A DNA stretch of 64,000 nucleotides, taken from NCBI GenBank assembly GCA_947179485.1, contig OX359246.1, positions 26,412,001 through 26,476,000 of the forward strand, given 5' to 3'. The stretch's first letter is position 1, and each line of letters opens with the position of its first letter. Origin of the DNA: Allacma fusca (taxonomy: Eukaryota > Arthropoda > Collembola > Symphypleona > Sminthuridae). The notes below the pieces were generated by a model. It ran no database searches. It worked only from the letters and a program-made list of their open reading frames with translations, and was not told the origin of the DNA. Shown here piece after piece: positions 24,841 through 37,300 of this stretch. The translations under genes and the position numbers were made by a program.

Positions 24841-25775
24841 CGAGTCGTCGACATGAAACAACAAAATCACTAGTCTGCTGATGGTTTATTTGGATTTTGA
24901 GGAATTTGTTCCCATTTGCAGGAAACACCATTTTCACCCCCAGCGTTGTTATATTCTAAGCCCTGTACAATATATTTTTCTTCCTTTCATTTAATGTACA
25001 CACTTTCCACATTTTCCGCCAGACTTGTAATTTGTATTTGGAATTTTTGTACAGAGTCGTTTATCTTAGGCGTAGCAGTTTCGTGTCAAAATAGTCCAGT
25101 TTTTCATATGTTGATAGTTATTAGTAGGAAATGAATATTTGGGAAATGGATGAGCGATTGTAACACTCAGGGAAATTCTGTGATAGACGTGACCTTCCAG
25201 CATGTATTCACGTACGATTATCTTAAATTATTGGATTAATCTTAAATTATTATATTAATCTGTTAAAAGTTCCCACTTCTACACACTTTTACTAACTGGA
25301 GTAGTTTTTTAACCGAATATTATATCCCCCGAAATCTCTTGTTTCCAGCTGGAGTAATTATATAAATGCACTATACAAGAAAACATTAATGTTGCAATTT
25401 TCTTGACAGTACTTACAAAAACAACAGTAATAGTTGTTGTGGATGTAGAATACACGTATGTGAATGGTTGCTACACTATTATTTGTTGCGCTCATCCCCT
25501 GCGGTAATATATCTATGTGTACGGGTGCTACTACTGGGAATGTTTTGCCCAAGAAATAGGATTAATTGGTCAAATGAATTTGCTCCTAAAAATTAACCAA
25601 ATTTTATTGTTTGTTATCGCTATCATGTACACTGTCATAACAGAAGGCTCACTGTTACATTATCCCACTTAATGCAACGATAACGTTTTTTCCTATGTAA
25701 CGGGAATTCCCTTCGAAATTTTATAAATTCACTTCCCTTATAATTATTTTAGCGACAGTAAAATCTGTACACAAT
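24841..25775. other. Non-coding spacer at the unit 1/unit 2 junction
   Basis: The first part is paralogous to parts of 44,800-46,230. The last part, from about 25,528, is paralogous to 470-780 and carries the 3' flank of P450 copy B. No gene is seen. Confidence 0.55.
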
Positions 25776-27889
25776 CTACTCTCGCCTATCCTTGAGTATA
25801 ATAAAAAACTCTTGGGCTTCCAGAACATCAAAAACAGGGACTGCCTCCATCGTTGGCATGGGTTTGCTTGGATGAGCTCGAATCTCAAATCGTTGGAACA
25901 AATTCGTCAAGAAAAGAAAAAACTCATCCCGAGCTAACGTTTCCCCTAGACACACTCGCTTCCCAGTTGAGAAAGGAATTAGGAATTCTTTTTTTTGAAT
26001 TTTTCCTTGGAAATCGATAAACCGCTCCGGTCGAAAATTTTCAGGGTCTCCCCATATTTCCGGATCGTGGTGAACGTAGTGCAGATTGGACGCAATAAAC
26101 GTCCCCTTCGGCATGTCATAGCCCTCAAAAGTAGTGTCTTCTTTGACGGCATGGAAAAGTCCAAGTGGGACAAGGGAAGACTTCCGAAGGACTTCGCAAG
26201 TCAATGCCTCGGTATATACCATCCTGAGGAGTATTAACAAAACAGTACTTTATAAAAACCAACTTTGCTACGAGTTTTTATTTTGCATTGATTAAAAGTT
26301 TTGTAAGGGATAATTATTTAATTAAGAAAACTACTTTGGTTTGTCAGCCATAGAGGGACGACGACTTGGCCCAACAACGTCATCAATTTCCTTCTGAAAT
26401 TTTTCCTGAACATCCAAATGGAGTATCAAAAACAGCACTGCCCAAGCTAGTGTGGTTGATGTGGTGAAGGATCCAGCTTGGAATAAGTCAAGTGCCACTG
26501 CCGACAAGGATGTTTCTGCATCATGAACCAATATTACTTACATTGATCTCAACCCTTCATATTCATATAGAAATTAGACAGTCAAAAGTAATGACATATA
26601 ATTATAGCAAGTACCTCCAATACTACCGTGGAAACTGGAATTGGGATCTGTAGTTTTATTAATCTCTACCAAATATGCGTCTATAAAATCCCGTGGATTG
26701 TCTTGAATTTCCTTGGAAAATTCCGCTTGGTGCTCACTGACAGGCCTCTGAACCAATCTCATGTTTTCCTCCATCACCTGGCGTGTTTTGTTCCAACCAC
26801 TTACATTTGGAATTAATTTGGCTAATCGTGGCATGAACATGATAAGGACTGGGTTCACGTTACGGGATGCCCTGTAGAAAATAATTAGTTTTTCAAAAAC
26901 TGCCCTACCCATAATAACACAGGGGGTGAATATTTCATCCATTCTCAGATACTTGCCGGGATTAGCAGGAAAGAACTTACAAAAACATATTTTCAAAAAT
27001 CCTTAATAACTTCGGATCCCTTTGGTTAAATCTCTTCCCAGTGATAATTCTCCATAGGGAGTTGACCACAGCAAGGGTGAATTTAATATTGAGGCAGACT
27101 GGAATTCTACCCTGGGACTTGAGCCAGTCCAGAAGTTCATCAACTTCCTCCTGAATCAGCCCTTCCATGTAGTTTTTACCATACCCGAAGTCCCGAAGGT
27201 GACGAAGAGTGAATCGCCGTTGGTCTTGCCATTCTTGTCCAGTCGTCAATATTATTCCTTTAAATTAATTTAAACGTTTCTTCATGTTTTTATTAAGTTC
27301 ATTTCATAAATATATGAGAAAAACATTATGGTGGTCATCTGAGGTAAAGTATTGGTTTCGTGATTACCATGGCTGGCGCCATCAAATTCAATGATTTCTA
27401 TTCTGGGCCTTCCTTGGAAACTGGGATGTTGGAATGCTTTCTTGATTAGCTCAAGGTCAGATAGCACTATATGTCTATACACATGTCATTTTTACAATAT
27501 TTTTTTACTCTGAATATTTAAAAAACCCTAACTCAAATTTTGTAGCTTGTAAGTGGTACCTGTCGTTTCCAATGTACATCTGAAAAATTTTCCCGTACTG
27601 GTCGGCCCATTTGTTTACAGCCAGGTACGGCGCCTTGCCGAAGGATAGGGCATTTCCCAGTAAAGGTAATGGGAATGGTCCTGCAAAACATTGAGTTGAT
27701 TATACCACAAAGATACTTTTATGCTGTCCCCCTTCAAGGAGCAGAAGCAATCTTAAATATCAAGCAATTTTGCAGAGACTGCTAAAAATTCCCACCTTTA
27801 GGAGTCTTCCCTAATTTCTTCCTGTTGATGAATTTCCAAGAAATTACGAAAAATATAGCGAGCAGTACTAAATTAAAAATTAGGGCCAT
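25776..27889 (-). CDS. Cytochrome P450, CYP2-clan type, copy B (7 exons)
   Basis: Close paralogue of copy A. Exons on the minus strand are 27889-27796, 27680-27560, 27474-27368, 27257-26981, 26871-26615, 26515-26335 and 26223-25776, exactly matching copy A exon by exon in length, with all GT-AG junctions in frame; 494 aa. Signal anchor, [10 protein letters not shown] linker, ExxR in [12 protein letters not shown] and haem loop [10 protein letters not shown] are all present, so it should fold and bind haem. The I-helix reads AGSFTT, again with Phe at the usually acidic site, so the change predates the duplication and has been kept. The ER location and monooxygenase role are inferred from the family; the substrate is unknown. 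Confidence 0.92.
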
Positions 27890-27980
27890 TTTGGTCGACT
27901 TTCAATAACTTGGAAGTATGCTGATTTAATCATGCCGAGGAATATGTTTGATTGCATGTACGCTGGCAATTCAACTGTGC

Positions 27981-27990
27981 CATATATAAT
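27981..27990 (-). promoter_or_regulatory. Candidate TATA box of P450 copy B
   Basis: Minus-strand ATTATATATG, 92-101 bases upstream of the ATG, at the same offset as in copy A and followed by the shared GTTGAATTG. Confidence 0.45.
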
Positions 27991-28183
27991 TGTAAGCACT
28001 TCAGCTCAAAAAGGCATGAGACGTAAATTAGGATAACCTTCAACTTCTGTATGATTAATAATGCATTTGGTTGTTGCCAGGACAAAATTAACAATTATGT
28101 TGGTAATTACTAGGGAGGGAGTATAGTAAAGCTAATAATTATACTTATACATAAGTAATGCAGTTACTTCCAAAATACTTACA

Positions 28184-29153
28184 AGTAGTATAAGCACCTA
28201 CTGTCACCATTATAAACTGTCACGTATCTTTTTAACATTACGCACTGTCACCTTTGCAAACTGTCACGTATCTTCTTAACATTATACGCTGTCACCTTTA
28301 TAAAAAAGAACAATGGAGTAACGTCAGTATGAAGGAACAAAATCGGAGACGCCACTTCAATTACAAATTTTATTACATCAAATACAATGGGGCAGTAAAA
28401 ATATGTAACTGAGCAGGCAACTGTCCAGAGGAAGGTAACTCTGGATGTCGGAAATTTACATTAACACTAGTTACCTATATCTAACCCAGCAAGGATGCCT
28501 GAAAGTGAGGACTTTCCACCTTTTTGCCTCCAGACGCCAGGGGTCGGATTTTTGTAAATCTCCCTGGAAGATTTTTTAAATTTTCCCTGCTGGTCAAGAT
28601 GTCCCTGTTCGAAGCAAGTTAAAAACTCCCTGTTGACAACAATTTTTGTAATACACCCCAACAAATTCAAAAATCCCTGCTGAAAAAAAGGTCAACAAAT
28701 TTGAAAATCCCTGTTGACCGAAATTCATTTTCGTAAATCACCTCAACAATGTCGAAAATCCCTGCTGTCAAAAATTATTTTCAGTGAAACACCTCAACGA
28801 TTTAAAAAATCCCTGCTGACAAAAATTGTTTTTGATAAAACACCTCAACAATTTTGAAAATCCCTGCCAAGAAAAGGTCAACAGATTTGAAAACCCCTGT
28901 TTGCAATCCCGTTTGAAAATTTCCCAGCTGAAAATGTTTTCCCTGGGAAGATTCTTCCAGTCTTCCTACATAAATCCGACCCCGGCCAGACGCACGCTAA
29001 CTCGAGGCTATCCTTCCACTACGTATGTACCTAGCGGAGCGCCATTTGATTACATGGCATTCCATGCGTAGGTAGATTGGCCGACAAGTGCCATGATGGG
29101 CTGATAATCGCGTTTAGTAAATCCCTTGCCGTTTTACAATATGTACTTGAGGA
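28184..29153 (+). repeat. Left terminal inverted repeat of the 10.6-kb element
   Basis: Matches the complement of 38,432-38,800. It holds an extra copy of the CTGTCACC...CACGTATCTT phrase near 28,235-28,300, a short private stretch at about 28,310-28,430, and a MITE inserted at 28,538-28,985. Confidence 0.8.
28538..28985. mobile_element. GGGGTCGG-family hAT-like MITE (448 bp)
   Basis: Left end CAGGGGTCGGATTTTTGT; right end ATCCGACCCCGG (one base off CCCCTG). Flanked by CCAGACGC at 28530-28537 and 28986-28993. The other arm of the 10.6-kb element, near 38,610, shows the empty site. The inside is a diverged tandem array of phrases such as AATCCCTGCTG and CACCTCAAC, about 60 bases apart. Confidence 0.9.
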
Positions 29154-29489
29154 ATTCATGTTATTGTATAATGACATACATAAATTTTGATCTCTTTTAT
29201 TCTATATGAAAAATGAATTATTCAAAAATGACTTTAAAAGATAGTAATTCTCTAAAAGTAAAGTAATCAAATAACGAGGTGTAAGTGCGGCATCACAATA
29301 TCCTGTGCATACAATTTCTCATCGGGATTGAAGTACTCGATCCCCAAATGGAAATCAGTCTTTTGGGACAGGACGTCTGGAGGAACTATATACCTGGTAA
29401 ACATAATAGCACTAATGTTGATATTATTAACATGATTGATTACTATTGTAATCTGCTTCTAATTATTATACGAATTAATAAGAAAATAA

Positions 29490-30610
29490 TTACGTCTCTG
29501 ATTTAGGTGTGAACCGTATTTGCAGGATTGGAAATCTTTCCTTTTCATGGTTGGCAACCCTGAGAACACGATGAACAAATCTGGCCATGTACGAAAACGT
29601 GCCTATGGGAATGACCTCACGTTCAATCCAGTACTCGCTCACTTTTCGAATTTTAGGGACAACACTTCCATTGTCCTCAACGATTTGACTATGCAACATC
29701 AATTTTACCAAAACAGACGTGGGATGACTTCTGCTGATAAGTTGGAGAAAACGAAGACCGGGTTGAAGGACTTCTCTGCTTCTCCATACCATTTCTATTG
29801 ATGACAGTGGGCGAAATTCCACCTCCAAATTTCTGAATGTGATTTTTGAAGAAATCAAACGGGTCTTCTTCTCCGGTGTAAAATGACCTTCGTGCAATTG
29901 GACAGATATCACCAGGAGGATCACCTATTGTAATCACATCTTGGTGACAACTCCAGCAAGTAGACTGACTTTTCCATTGCTCGACATTATTTAGATGACC
30001 AAGACCAAATAAGTCAGTACTGTAAAACAAGATTTTTTTTCTTTTCAAATTAATAAACCAATTTTTATTTTGCGAGATCATAATAATAATAATAATAATA
30101 TCACTGACAGAAGAGTACATTTAGACTTACTAATGTTGTATTGATGTGTCAATCATAAAAATTCCACAATTGGGTTTGCTTTGTTGACATATCCAGAGTG
30201 AAGTCGCATGACCATTTCTTCCCTCAGCTTACAATGGAACATGTCCCATTCTGCTTCTTCACAGATGAAATATTCACATACTTGCGTGTACTGGGTTCTT
30301 TGAGTACAAACATATGGAACCCTGTCACCACGTTTATTGTAATCAAAGCTAAGACCGAATTGAATGTTGCTGGGTAGAACATTCTTGACGTTTTGCTTCA
30401 GATGATGAAGTGTGACGTAAGTAACTTCCTGCACTTGACAGACATACGTATTGGGATTTGTCGGCATGTTAGCAGTAATGGGTGTCTTCGGTCGAAATGT
30501 AATACACTGGGAAATAACTTGGTTTCGAAACTCGTTCAAAAATAGTTGATTCGTATTGTCACAAAAATATGAAAATGGGTGACTTTTGGGGTATGAGAAG
30601 AAACTATCCG
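29490..30610 (-). pseudogene. Unrecognised minus-strand gene in the 10.6-kb element
   Basis: A coding stretch from about 30,600 to 30,153 runs through HPFSYFCDNTNQ, VKNVLPSNIQFGLSFDY and CEYFICEEAEWDMF. After an apparent intron with acceptor near 30,058, a Cys-rich part (CWSCHQD, DICP) runs to about 29,822 and then continues in another frame to a stop at 29,490. The upstream start could not be fixed. No family was recognised. It diverges from the plus-strand gene at 30,864 with about 250 bases between them, suggesting a shared bidirectional promoter. A stop before the intron and the later frame shift indicate decay. Confidence 0.5.
30080..30101. repeat. (TAA)n microsatellite
   Basis: Seven uninterrupted TAA units in the presumed intron of the minus-strand gene. 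Confidence 0.9.
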
Positions 30611-31448
30611 TATAAAATTCACAAGAATTTCAGAGTACAATGATTATAGATAGACAATGAGTTGATTAGAAATACGGACAATGGTATTGTACATGAAATA
30701 TGATAAGCTGAATGAAGGACAAGCCCACGGTTTCACACGATGCCATTTGACACCTCTAATGAAGATAAGGCCAATAATTTTCGATGTGTCTTTGGTATTC
30801 CTCAATAACCGTTGTCATTAAGGAAGTCAGACACACTTATAATTTTATCCCATTTCTTGCAACATGGAATTTTGCAAGGAGTGTAACTGTGACGTAGATT
30901 CTCTTATGGATCATATTTATGTAGTTCATACCGACTACACGGAATTTTTCCTGGATGATCCTTTCAAAGGTAAGAAAATTATTTAACTAATTGCATAAGA
31001 AAGTAATATTTTAAAACACTTTCTAGTTTTCTTATACTAATTCAATAGAATTAGATTTAAAAAAATGAATTCTTGATTACAGATAAGGAGGGCAAAGTAT
31101 GTCAGCGGCATTCAAAGAAAGACGAAGGGGATTTGTACGCTGCATCTAAACATACCAAATACGTGAAAAAGATGGCTGTGGTTCGACGAAGCGTAAAACG
31201 CCTCCAAAATTATTACCATGGAATGAGTAAAGATCTGTTTACTTAAAATAGAGTATATTACCGTATATACCAAATTACACCACAATTTTTATTATTGTTG
31301 TTGTTGCATTTTAAAGGGTCTGTTGGTAATGAGATAACTGAAAGTCAACCTAAAGAAGTAACTTCAAAAGAATTTAATCCTCAAGCTCCAATAAACACTC
31401 CCGGAAATTGGCACACTCAACCTGAAGGTATGGAAATATGTGTTTTTA

Positions 31449-32397
31449 CAGAGGGTGAGGCAACATCCTTGGACGGCGACGCCGGGCACCTTAACGTTTA
31501 GCGCGCTTTATTTACAGTTACATAATTTTGAAATTATGTTGATAATAGTATTAGCAATGTGTGTACTGAATATCAACTTGCTACTCCCGTCGATGCCTCC
31601 ACAAATAGCTCCGGAAGTTGAAGGTAGCAGATTAGAAGTTTCCAAGGCCCCGACATGGAAGATACTTTTATTTTTCCAATTGTCTGTATTAAAGCAACGA
31701 ATCCAAAAAAGTCCATAGGGCTGGTGTCCGGTGACTTTACTGGTATTTCCTTATTCTAAATTAAGGTTATACCAGTTTTCCGGTGGAGGTCTTCTGAATA
31801 TGCCCGGGTAAATCTGGCCGTGTGGCAGCTTGCCGCGTCGTTATGTACAAACACATTTGATGTGTCCTCTCCATAAATTCGTGGCACTTCCTTTTCAAGT
31901 AAGGGACTCAAAACGCGGCCAACATAGTAGGCAGCACTGACTTTAACTTTTGGCGCCACTTTAATGAAAGGTAGTACTCCCCTTGCAGTCATCTCTTCTA
32001 CGACCATGATCTTCGAGTCGAACCTCTCCTTCCTCTGGATCATGAGGGTGTCTCAGTGACCGTAATTGCCTTAGAATAATAAATACGGCGATCGGCATTG
32101 CAGTCACTGAAAACGAAGTATGTTGAGTCAAGAGTTACTACAAAATCCGATTTTTCCCATGACAGATTCTCCTCGTACAGCTTCCGGGAGTTGGCCCACT
32201 CCCGGAAAAGTATTTAATGCTACCTTCAACTTCCGGAGCTATTTGTGGAGGCATCGGCGGGAGTAGCAAGTTGATATTCAGTACACACATTACAAGTACT
32301 ATTATCAACATAATTACAAAATTATGTAACTGTAAATAAAGCGCACTAAAAGTTAAGGTGCCCGGCGTCGCCGACCAAGGATGTTGCCTCACCCCTG
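31449..32397 (-). mobile_element. Tc1/mariner element with about 185-bp inverted termini
   Basis: Ends CAGAGGGTGAGGCAACATCC and GGATGTTGCCTCACCCCTG, flanked by TA on each side (31447-31448, 32398-32399). Inverted similarity reaches from about 31,449-31,637 to 32,213-32,397, long for a mariner. The middle carries a decayed transposase. Confidence 0.9.
31756..32165 (-). pseudogene. Decayed mariner transposase
   Basis: The minus-strand frame 32043-31756 encodes the DDE core, with KVKVSAAYYVGRVLSPLL and VFVHNDAASCHTA, the second resembling the QDNAPxHxA motif with its catalytic Asp. A preceding piece at about 32,165-32,045 (FVVTLDSTYFVFSDCN) resembles the first catalytic region but lies in another frame. 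The amino-terminal helix-turn-helix is missing, so it is not functional. Confidence 0.75.
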
Positions 32398-33319
32398 TAG
32401 CAACTAATAAGGCAAATGTAAATAAGCTTGATAATAAACATGGAAAATGTAACATTAATTTCAGCTAAAGTTAAATATCAGCAGGTCCATCAAGACCCTT
32501 AGTCATTGTCTACGCTGAAAAATTGCAAAGAGCCATTGACAAAAGTAACCAAATTAGGAATGAAAACAGTGGCGCGAAAGGAAGAGGAATCCGAGGAAGC
32601 GAAATCGGTGGACGAGGAATCAGTGGAAGAGGAATCGGAGGTAGAGGAAGACGAGGTGGAGATCGGCAATGTTTACAAGAAAAGAAGTACTTTGGACACA
32701 ACGTCCAAAGAGGGGTAGGACTAGGAAGAGAAAGAGAGTACATCATCGGAGGAGTCTTCGGAAGATCAAGAGGAGGAATTCGTGGATTAGATCAAAATCC
32801 AACTATTTTGCAGTATGGTGGTTGTGTACAGGATGAACATAGTTAATAAATTTTTGAACAAAAAATATTTCTAATAGTCCGAATGCTGTAAAATTGTAAG
32901 TGGTCCTATTTTTTCATGTTCGTTATGATGATGACTTAATTTATTTTTAAAATTGCCCACACTATTTTTGGGAAATATAGGTACACATGCATTAGATTGC
33001 CATGCAAGTGCATACTACTACCTATACCCACACAAACTCTGAGCAAAGTTTTTATAGTCACGTGACCAAAACTGGGCGGAGATTAAGGATAGTGTCAGCT
33101 GAGCCGACAACAAGCACTTGACAACAAACACTAACCGACAACAATAATCTGACGGGCAAAATACACCGATACAAGTCCAAAGCAGAGGCTAAACGAATCC
33201 AAAGTGAACGGGTCGCGCTGTAACCAGGCATTTGGATCCCACTCACCAACAATACATGGAAACAAGTGACTCGGTGGCGCTGTAACCTGGAATTCCTTCC
33301 GAGTATCACCCTGTACTAA

Positions 33320-34211
33320 ATGCAGCAGAATATTAACTCACAGTATAGTAAAGGTCTAGAGGTAATATTTCAGAGATCTGATCTCATGAAAAGATCACCA
33401 ACAAAAACAACCGAGGAGCCAACAAACCAAGAACAAGGCAAGAATACGAAAAGTCAGATAGCACAGACAGAAAAGCACAAAAGGCCACGAACTGAGGAAT
33501 TTGAAAAAGAAGATCCCATTAAAAAGATCAAGTGCCAAACGATGAGTGCGCAGGACAACATCATGACGCCTGCCATGTTCCAAATCATGCTGGACCAATC
33601 ACTCCAACCATTCATAAAGAGACAACAGGAAATAAAAGCAGGCCAAATACACTTCGAAGAAGCTGTCACGAAGCGGATCGCAAACTTAGAGGTCCATGTC
33701 CAGGAACAAAGTAGCAAGATAGAAGCCCTGGAGAAGGAAAATGAAGTGCTAAACAAAATGGTGAGAAGAAACAACCTACTAATATCTGGTTTAGACGAAT
33801 CCACCAACGAGACCCAAGACGGACTCAAGAATCTCATTAACAAGACTGATGGAAAACAAGATCACATCCACCACAGCATCTATCGACACTGCCTTCAGGA
33901 TCGGCAAAACTGGAAAAGGCCCAAGACCAATAAAGATAAGACTTATCTATCAGTCCGAAGCCGACCAAATTTTATTCAACGGAAGACTTCTACGACCAAA
34001 AAGGATCTACATTAATGAAGACACCTCACCAACAGAGAGTAAGAATAGATTTCTAATCAGAAGGGAAGCTGTTGCAGCCAAACGAAACGGGAATATAGTT
34101 GAAGACTGCGAAAATTGTTCCGTCAAAATAGATGGAATCAACTATGAAGCCAAAAGTGGAAGGCTATACAGGGAGGGGGAAGAAGTTTCACCACCAAGCA
34201 GAGAAGATTGA
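33320..34211 (+). pseudogene. LINE ORF1, one frameshift
   Basis: Encodes a Lys/Glu-rich amino part, then a heptad-like coiled coil (KRIANLEVHVQEQSSKIEAL region, about residues 115-155). After a +1 shift near 33,850 it continues as an RNA-binding-like domain containing PRPIKIRL and IYINED. The order coiled coil then RNA-binding domain is that of many LINE ORF1 proteins, which coat the transcript. The shift prevents a full product. Confidence 0.75.
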
Positions 34212-34316
34212 AGAGGAGGCCGCCCTGCAACTGCATCAACGAAAACAACGCATAATTCTATAAAACTAACAAAAATAATTTACTGGAACATCCATGGACT
34301 CAGCAGCAACATTGCG

Positions 34317-37300
34317 ATGAAAACCAACGTTATAAAACAATATGATCCCGACATTTTCTGTTTCTCGGAAACCTGGTCAAAAGATAATTCCATCGCCCAA
34401 AAGCAACTTGATGAATACTCGTGCACTACAATTGAAGCTAAACGACAGAAGCGCAGAGGAAGACTAAGTGGAGGAATGCTGATCGGCATCCATAAAAGAG
34501 TCCAAGCTATGACCAGAATTGTCCAGAAACACTTCAATTTTATTGAGATTAAAATAATCGACCATAACATAAATTTTAACTTATTCTTAACATATTTTCC
34601 TCCGCACGAAGACCTCGACGAAATTTTAACCGACTTCCTAACAAATATTAACTTTAATCACTCAATCATAATTGGGGATATGAATATTCGTATCGGAGAA
34701 CACATTCAAGCAGAAATCGACTCAAACAATAATAACATCTCCAGAAAAAGAATCTCAAAGGACAAAGTAATAAACAGAAGAGGTAAGCTGATCAAAGAAG
34801 TATTGGAAGGGAATCAACTAATAGTAATCAACGGAAGAACAGCCAGTGACCCACTCGGTCAAACAACATTTAATGCAACGACAGGAACATCAGTAGTAGA
34901 CCTATGCCTGGCAGGAATAGACTCAATAGAAAACATCAGGGACTTAAAACTAATCGATTCCCATGAGTCAGATCATCTTCCAATCCTACTAACAACAGCG
35001 GAAACCGACAAGCCACACTCGAACAGCCTAATTATCGACAGCATAACATGGAACAATACTGCAAAGCCATACTACAAGCAAACACTCAAAATCGACAGCG
35101 CAGCAATACGGAACGAAGTAGATGGGGATATTCACAAACTATCCTCGATACTCTACCAACATGCAGAAGAAGCAGGAATGAAAGTAAGGAAACAGATGAT
35201 TAACAACAAACGTTGCGGGCCCAAATGGTTTACAAGAGAGTGCCAACAAAGGAAAAAAGACTGTACCAAAGCACTTAAACTCCTGAGACGAAATAAGTGC
35301 TCCAAAGAAATTCTACACAAATACACATCAAGTCGGGAAACATACAACAGAACCTGTAAAGCCGCAAAGGACAAATACTACAATGAGCTAAGGTCCAACA
35401 TATACTACAGCAAGGATTCAGCAACATTCTGGAAAAGCCTCAACATATTCCGAGAGAACAAGAGACGTATGGACAACAGTAATAACATAAATCCAGATGC
35501 CTGAACAAGACACTACGGAAACCTTTTTGACTCGAAAGAAGAAACAGCCTGCGAACCTACTAGATCCACCCATGTTGTTCACAATGACTGGATTAAAGAC
35601 TGCACTCAAGAACCTGAGTAACAACAAAAGCCCAGGAAACGATGGAATCCCAAACGAAATATGGAAACATCTCCCAGTAGAACTCCATCCTTGCCTATTA
35701 GACTGCCTAAACAAATGCCTGACGAATGGAATTCCAGACTATTGGGGAGAGATAATAATCGCCCCAATATACAAGAAAGGGGACAAAAACGCAGTCGAAA
35801 ACTACAGACCCATATCCCTAGTTAACACCATAGTCAAAATTTACACAATTCTGCTGGCGGAACAACTGACCAACTGGATAGCATCTCACGGCAAACTCTC
35901 TGACAATCAAGCAGCGTATAGGAAGAAACGAAGCTGCAACGATCACCTTTACATTCTAAACTCATTGATACAAGAGGCCCTGACGGAACACAAGAAATTG
36001 TACTGCCTTTTCGTCATCCTATCAAAAGCATTCGACTCAATAAGCCACCAGAGACTCTGGAAGAGGCTGACCAACCTAGGAGTCCCAGAATACCTCATAG
36101 CAAGAGTTCAAGAAATATTCAGGAAAGCCAGGGCGACGGTCAGAACAACCGAAGGATATACTCCATTTATAGACATCCTGAAGGGCGTTTTACAAGGCGA
36201 AACCCTAAGCCCATCGTTATTTACTCTCTACATCGACGAAATCGTGACCATTCTGCAGAAATCCAAAGTAAATGGAGCGCGAATTGCAGCAATTCAGATC
36301 CAAATCCTAATATATGCGGACGACATTGTAATGACAGCGAACACGCCAGAAGACCTACAAACTCAAATTAATCTCCTAAGTAACTTTTTCAAGAAGAATG
36401 ACCTTTCAGTAAACCTAGGCAAGACCAAAGTAGTAATATTCGGGCAAGGACGAGCACCAAAGTAGAATAAATGGTACTACAACGGAAATGAAGTTGAAAT
36501 TGTTGGCAACTACAAATACCTGGGAATAACATTCCACAGAAATGGGGGCTTCAATAAACACTTGATGGAAACCAAGAAAAAAACTAACGCGGCGATAGCA
36601 ATTCTGATAAACACTCTAGTATCCACGAAGACTAACAACATCGACATCATCCTAAGACTTTTCTACTCCCTCGTAAGCTCAATACCAATGTACGGGTTTG
36701 CAATATGGGGCGTAGGCTACTTAGAAGTAATCGAAAAACTCCAAACAAAATTTCTTCGGCGCATCCTAGGAGCAAGCAGTCTAACACCAGGACATGTTTT
36801 AAGACTAGAGTCGGGAGGACAGAAAATGAAAACTATTGGACTGAAAACCATTGCAATACACATTAACAACTCGATTCTCTCAAACTCTGCAACAGAAATG
36901 GCAAGAATATGCATGAAAAACCAAAGGTATAAGGCAACACACGGACAAGTCAACATGTATAAACAATGGGAACAATTGTTTGATCAAGCTGGAATGTCAT
37001 CAGACTTCAAACTATTACTAAATGAACAACAAATTAACTGGGCGAAATTTTGGAATAGCATCGAAATAAGCATGGTAAACAAAGACGTCGAAGACATGCA
37101 GAAAACTGAGAACTCCAGTTATAGAAGCCTAAAGACTCAAGTATTTCAGGAGGAAATCTACAATCATGGACTGAGCTGGCCCATAATCAAATTCGCCCAA
37201 AATTTCAGACTCAACAAGCCTAGAGTATGGACAAGAAATAGGTGCACCAATCTGAACGACATATGGAACAAATGGGGCAAGAAAGGGGAGAAATGTACCT

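Larger units (their letters stand above)
470..25440. repeat. Tandem unit 1 (P450 + chemoreceptor), paralogous to about 25528-46230
   Basis: This segment and about 25,528-46,230 share the same order: minus-strand P450, long spacer, plus-strand chemoreceptor, common downstream spacer. Collinear matches include the P450 exons and introns, 3090-4999 with 38,807-40,845, 8071-8165 with 40,855-40,950, 10,960-12,320 with 41,968-43,285, 18,662-19,255 with 43,281-43,875 and 24,174-25,440 with parts of 44,145-46,230. Almost all the length difference comes from mobile elements that are private to one copy. Boundaries are approximate because they were read by eye. Confidence 0.8.
30864..32790 (+). pseudogene. 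Unrecognised zinc-finger-like gene with acidic tail, interrupted by a mariner
   Basis: Exons at 30864-30969, 31083-31226 and 31317-31427 join in frame through GT-AG introns, and a fourth starts at 32465. The protein begins MEFCKECNCD with a CxxC...H...H arrangement, has a basic middle (KKMAVVRRSVKR) and ends, in the same frame, in a very acidic tail (EEESEEAKSVDEE ... SSEDQEEEFVD). Three in-frame stops (32500, 32716, about 32,722) interrupt the last exon, so the present copy would end at 32,502 at about 132 aa. The mariner at 31,449-32,397 sits wholly inside the third intron. No family was recognised. The role inside the element is unknown; nucleic-acid binding is a guess from the finger and basic region. 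Confidence 0.5.

Noticed and set aside
31449-32397. Inverted 185-base arms taken as a duplicated gene (frames LHNFEIMLIIVLAMCVLN)
   Set aside because: The frames are the transposon's terminal repeats; they are symmetric about the decayed transposase and bounded by TA.
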